Source of the DNA: Perkinsus olseni
Lineage: Eukaryota; Perkinsozoa; Perkinsida; Perkinsidae
Direction: 5' to 3'
DNA: 20,927 bases
Assembly (NCBI GenBank): GCA_013115135.1
Contig: JABANP010000716.1
Span: forward strand, 1 to 20,927
Shown: positions 18,617-20,927 of the stretch, one piece after another
Layout: every line of letters begins with the position of its first letter
How positions within the stretch are numbered: position 1 is the first letter of the stretch
Position numbers and translations under genes: made by a program
The notes under the pieces: model-generated
Databases searched by the model: none
What the model was told of the DNA's origin: nothing
What the model saw: only the letters and a program-made list of their open reading frames with translations

Positions 18617-18859
18617 ATGCACTGCGGACGGTGGCGCCAAAAATTGAAGTGCCCTAAAATAAAAACGCCATACGCAGGAGCTTCTCCCGAGTTTATTAAG
18701 AAGATCTCAAATCGATATTGGAAGTCAGTGGCTCAAACTTGCTGCTCGACTGAAGTTTGCATGGGGCAACGAAGCAAATACGGATGTAAGTTTCATCATG
18801 GAACAAGCATTATTGAAGCATGCGGCCTCACAACAACCTCAGTCGTGCTACGGCGATAA
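18617..18859 (+). CDS. Cysteine-containing 80-residue reading frame in a unit B-specific block (hypothetical)
   Basis: Starts at ATG 18617 (MHCGRWRQKLKC) and contains CCSTEVCMGQRSKYGC, ending at TAA 18859. Nearly all of it lies in a segment (about 18633-18905) that unit A lacks. A good splice donor (GTAAGT) follows the last Cys of that motif at 18785, so it may be an exon remnant of an inserted gene. No signal peptide is seen and I do not recognise a family. There is no second copy here to test conservation. Confidence 0.2.
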   Translation: MHCGRWRQKLKCPKIKTPYAGASPEFIKKISNRYWKSVAQTCCSTEVCMGQRSKYGCKFHHGTSIIEACGLTTTSVVLRR

Positions 18860-19358
18860 TCGAGGCCAGCAACGAGTGTATTGAGGTTGTTGAACTGATA
18901 GCCGCGGCGTCACTGACGAAGAACAGTGTAATAATGACTCATGGAAGTTAACATTTGCGGAAGGAAGCTCAATGTGAACGATTAATCATCGCATTTTGTG
19001 CTGCGAGGAAGGGAGCTCACCTGATGTATCGCGAATCGTTTATGAGTGTTTCAACTAGGGTATGTTCGGTGTCAAACTGCTCGATCCATTGTTCACTTCG
19101 TCTCAAGTTTTCCCCGCCCGGCCAGAATGTGCTCGTTCCGTCCACCATTTTTCGCATTCGCTGGTTTCAACTTTGATTTATTCATATGTGGTACTTCCAT
19201 GTATGGTTTTGTGCTATAAAATAACACGTTCGTGAATAGAACTAGGGACCATGGGCACAATGGCGTGCCGCGATAACCTACTGGTCAATATCGCGGGACC
19301 ATTCTCTACGCTCCATGACTGGACATGTCATACGGCTGTCTACTCACTTAGTCATAAG

Positions 19359-19469
19359 ATGAATTTACTCGTCATATCGGCCATTCTCCTCACTGTGTTG
19401 AACGACTACAAAGCCCATGTCAGAGAGTTGAACAGGGGACTACGAGGGAGGCCCGCGAACAGTTTTTAG
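19359..19469 (+). CDS. Short peptide frame with signal-peptide-like N-terminus (hypothetical)
   Basis: 36 residues beginning MNLLVISAILLTVL and ending ...RPANSF, with a hydrophobic first 14 residues and a basic remainder, as in a short secreted peptide. Unit A keeps most of the DNA but has a 5-nt deletion just after the ATG (about 12019), which changes the frame. The stop codon lies inside hairpin H1. It is short enough to be chance. Confidence 0.25.
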   Translation: MNLLVISAILLTVLNDYKAHVRELNRGLRGRPANSF

Positions 19470-19495
19470 GCGATGTTTTTTGTTGCCCAAAAACT
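19461..19495. repeat. Hairpin-forming inverted repeat H1, unit B
   Basis: AGTTTTTAGGCGA (19461-19473) pairs with TTGCCCAAAAACT (19483-19495) with one mismatch and one G-T pair. Counterpart of 12113-12150. Confidence 0.6.
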
Positions 19496-19730
19496 CTTTC
19501 TTCTTTAACTTCAAGCCATCAAAGTTTCCACGTGACAAAGGCTCATAATCTCCCGACTCTTGTAACTTACTGGTTACTTACCAGTAGTAAGCATATGTTT
19601 CTTGAGATTTTTGTGGCAAGCAAGTTCCACTCCGAAGCCGGTATGCAAGGTGTACCGAACGTTCGCCTCTCAGGGCTCGATACTGATGAAGAAGTCACCA
19701 TAAAGTGTGAATAGGGGCTTAGTCAAGACT

Positions 19731-19751
19731 CTTCTCTTGACTCAAGAGAAG
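19731..19751. repeat. Perfect 21-nt palindrome with single-base centre, unit B
   Basis: CTTCTCTTGA, C, TCAAGAGAAG. It lies within about 50 nt of where unit A's 33-nt palindrome would align, but the sequence is unrelated. Confidence 0.85.
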
Positions 19752-20296
19752 GCTACGTCCGGTCATATACTGGCATAACGTGATTGAATAGAGGGTATTA
19801 GAGATCCCGACCTTGAATGGGTTCCTCCTCAACAACGTTCACTCCACCGTTTTCTCAGATATTACGTAAGGGATATTGAGTGCGTATGTTTTTTAGCACC
19901 CGCTCAGCGAGCTGCCGACCAACGAGCTGGGCCCAGCATCTTGGCGTTCTACATCTTACCATAGACCCGGTGGGGGCTATTCACGATAGCCAAAGGACCT
20001 TCAAGACCTCGATCCCCAGTCTCCTCGGTTCTGTGGCTGAACCCGCATGATTGACTCGATTGTTCTGTGGTCCTATCGCCTACACTGAGATAAATCCAAG
20101 TTGGTAGCCAGAATACTGTGCACTGCAACACAACGAGGACGCCACATTTGACAACATCCACGCCCAAATAAGTTGAAGAATGTAGGGGAAAATAAACATG
20201 GAACACTCAGAAATGAGATGACACTCTCCCTTGGCCTGAAGGCCTGCATGTAAAATCTTGCTGATCGTGATGGACGACCACCGACGATGCAACAAC

Positions 20297-20913
20297 TCAG
20301 CCGAGTAGAACGAAGGAATCCACTTCCGAGTAGAAAGCGTCATCACCGATTATGGACCATTCTAAGATCGGGAAACTCCACGACATTCTCACCAAAATCG
20401 GACTCCTACCATCGTCGAACTCGGACTGCTCCGTGTCACAGTCCAGGTCCTCCATGTCCAACTCATCATCGCCGTAGCCGAGAGGCGCAGGAATAGCCAA
20501 TCTCCGCGGCTGAGAAAAGGAGGCCGTAAGTGGATGAGAGCGCTTCCCGGGGATACCTCGAAGATCTCGAGGTCGGTGCAGTCGACTACAGGCAGGAAGC
20601 TACTATTCGCCACAGGATGGGAATCGGGTAAAGTGAGGATCTGATGCGCGGGCAAGTACCGTGGCAAAGAGCTCGAGAAGGAGTCTTACATTCTCCATGC
20701 AGAAAGCCGGAATCAACTCGTTACATCCAGAGCTTTGGAAGCTGATATCCACGCCCACTTCACAGTACCGCAGCTCCGGCGTGTCGACCTGGGCGCCCTG
20801 GAAAGGAACCAGTTCGTCAACCACGATCGTGTCGGTTCCATCATCACCCGATAGAGCTGTATTTGAGTACAAGACTCGGCGGGTGGTGGTTTAGGACGAT
20901 CGCAAACAGCCAT
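20297..20913 (-). CDS. Acidic 143-residue protein of unknown function, next tandem copy
   Basis: Complete second copy of the 13169-13785 gene, with the same total span (617 nt) and the same inferred splice sites. Start ATG 20913 (MAVCD; GTT for GTC is synonymous), stop TGA 20299-20297. Replacements include DFYP to DSHP in exon 3 and C to W at the start of exon 5, while the acidic stretch is unchanged at protein level. Its start lies 14 nt from the right edge of the window, where the next chorismate mutase gene should begin. Confidence 0.6.
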
Positions 20914-20927
20914 GGCCTGTCGCTCTC

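Larger units (their letters stand above)
18164..20296. other. Spacer upstream of mucin-like gene, unit B
   Basis: Counterpart of 10672-13168. The first 65 nt beside the mucin-like ATG are conserved. It holds a nested hairpin (18246-18280), a 21-nt palindrome (18546-18566), a unit-specific block of about 270 nt (18633-18905), a small peptide frame (19359-19469), hairpins at 19461-19495 and 19568-19586, and a second 21-nt palindrome (19731-19751). From about 19870 the match to unit A becomes near-continuous and leads into the acidic-protein gene. Confidence 0.5.
13786..20913. repeat. One complete tandem unit (about 7128 bp)
   Basis: The acidic-gene start recurs at 13785 and 20913, an offset of 7128 bp. 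The sequence at bases 1-4260 recurs from 13807, an offset of 13806 bp, the excess being explained mostly by the retrotransposon and longer minisatellite of unit A. The phase chosen for unit borders is arbitrary. Confidence 0.9.

Noticed and set aside
18617..18859. Insulin- or relaxin-like peptide, suggested by CGR...C followed by CC...C........C
   Set aside because: The A-chain spacing should be CC-x3-C-x8-C but is CC-x4-C-x8-C, the B-chain-like cysteines are too close (8 residues between), and there is no signal peptide. The likeness is superficial.

Overview
The window is eukaryotic DNA. The evidence is a gene cut into about 15 exons by very small GT-AG introns (mostly 28-64 nt, one of 231-272 nt), a non-LTR retrotransposon with gag-like and EN-RT-RNase H open reading frames, and a mucin-like minisatellite gene. 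GC content looks near 50%. A protist fits best; I lean weakly towards an alveolate such as Perkinsus, on overall feel and not on a diagnostic marker.

The main structure is a tandem array of one unit of about 7.1 kb, seen three times. Unit A runs from before base 1 to about 13.8 kb and is stretched by a 5.6-kb retrotransposon. Unit B runs from about 13.8 to 20.9 kb. Unit C is only touched at the right edge. Each unit carries, left to right: (1) a plus-strand gene that splices into a eukaryotic-type (Aro7-like) chorismate mutase fused to a prephenate dehydratase and an ACT domain; (2) about 1.1 kb with a short conserved minus-strand reading frame; (3) a minus-strand gene for a secreted Pro-Thr-Glu repeat protein; (4) 2-3 kb of non-coding DNA rich in inverted repeats; (5) a minus-strand five-exon gene for an acidic 143-residue protein, whose start lies head-to-head with the next chorismate mutase gene.

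Region by region: 1-2582 chorismate mutase-prephenate dehydratase copy A (5' end outside the window); 2583-3680 spacer; 3681-4268 and 9837-10671 the two halves of mucin-like gene A, split by the retrotransposon at 4269-9836; 10672-13168 spacer; 13169-13785 acidic-protein gene; 13782-16446 chorismate mutase-prephenate dehydratase copy B; 16447-17640 spacer; about 17640-18163 mucin-like gene B (broken); 18164-20296 spacer; 20297-20913 acidic-protein gene, next copy.

The fused gene would take chorismate through prephenate to phenylpyruvate, the committed branch of phenylalanine synthesis, in one polypeptide. Its tandem repetition, divergent prephenate dehydratase active-site motifs and unusual domain pairing are the most interesting biology here. 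The copies are decaying in different places: copy A's mucin-like gene by retrotransposition, copy B's by a frameshift and a stop, and copy B of the enzyme gene by a 1-nt deletion. All gene models are my own hand splicing, checked by phase, exon length and comparison between units; none has been tested against transcripts.
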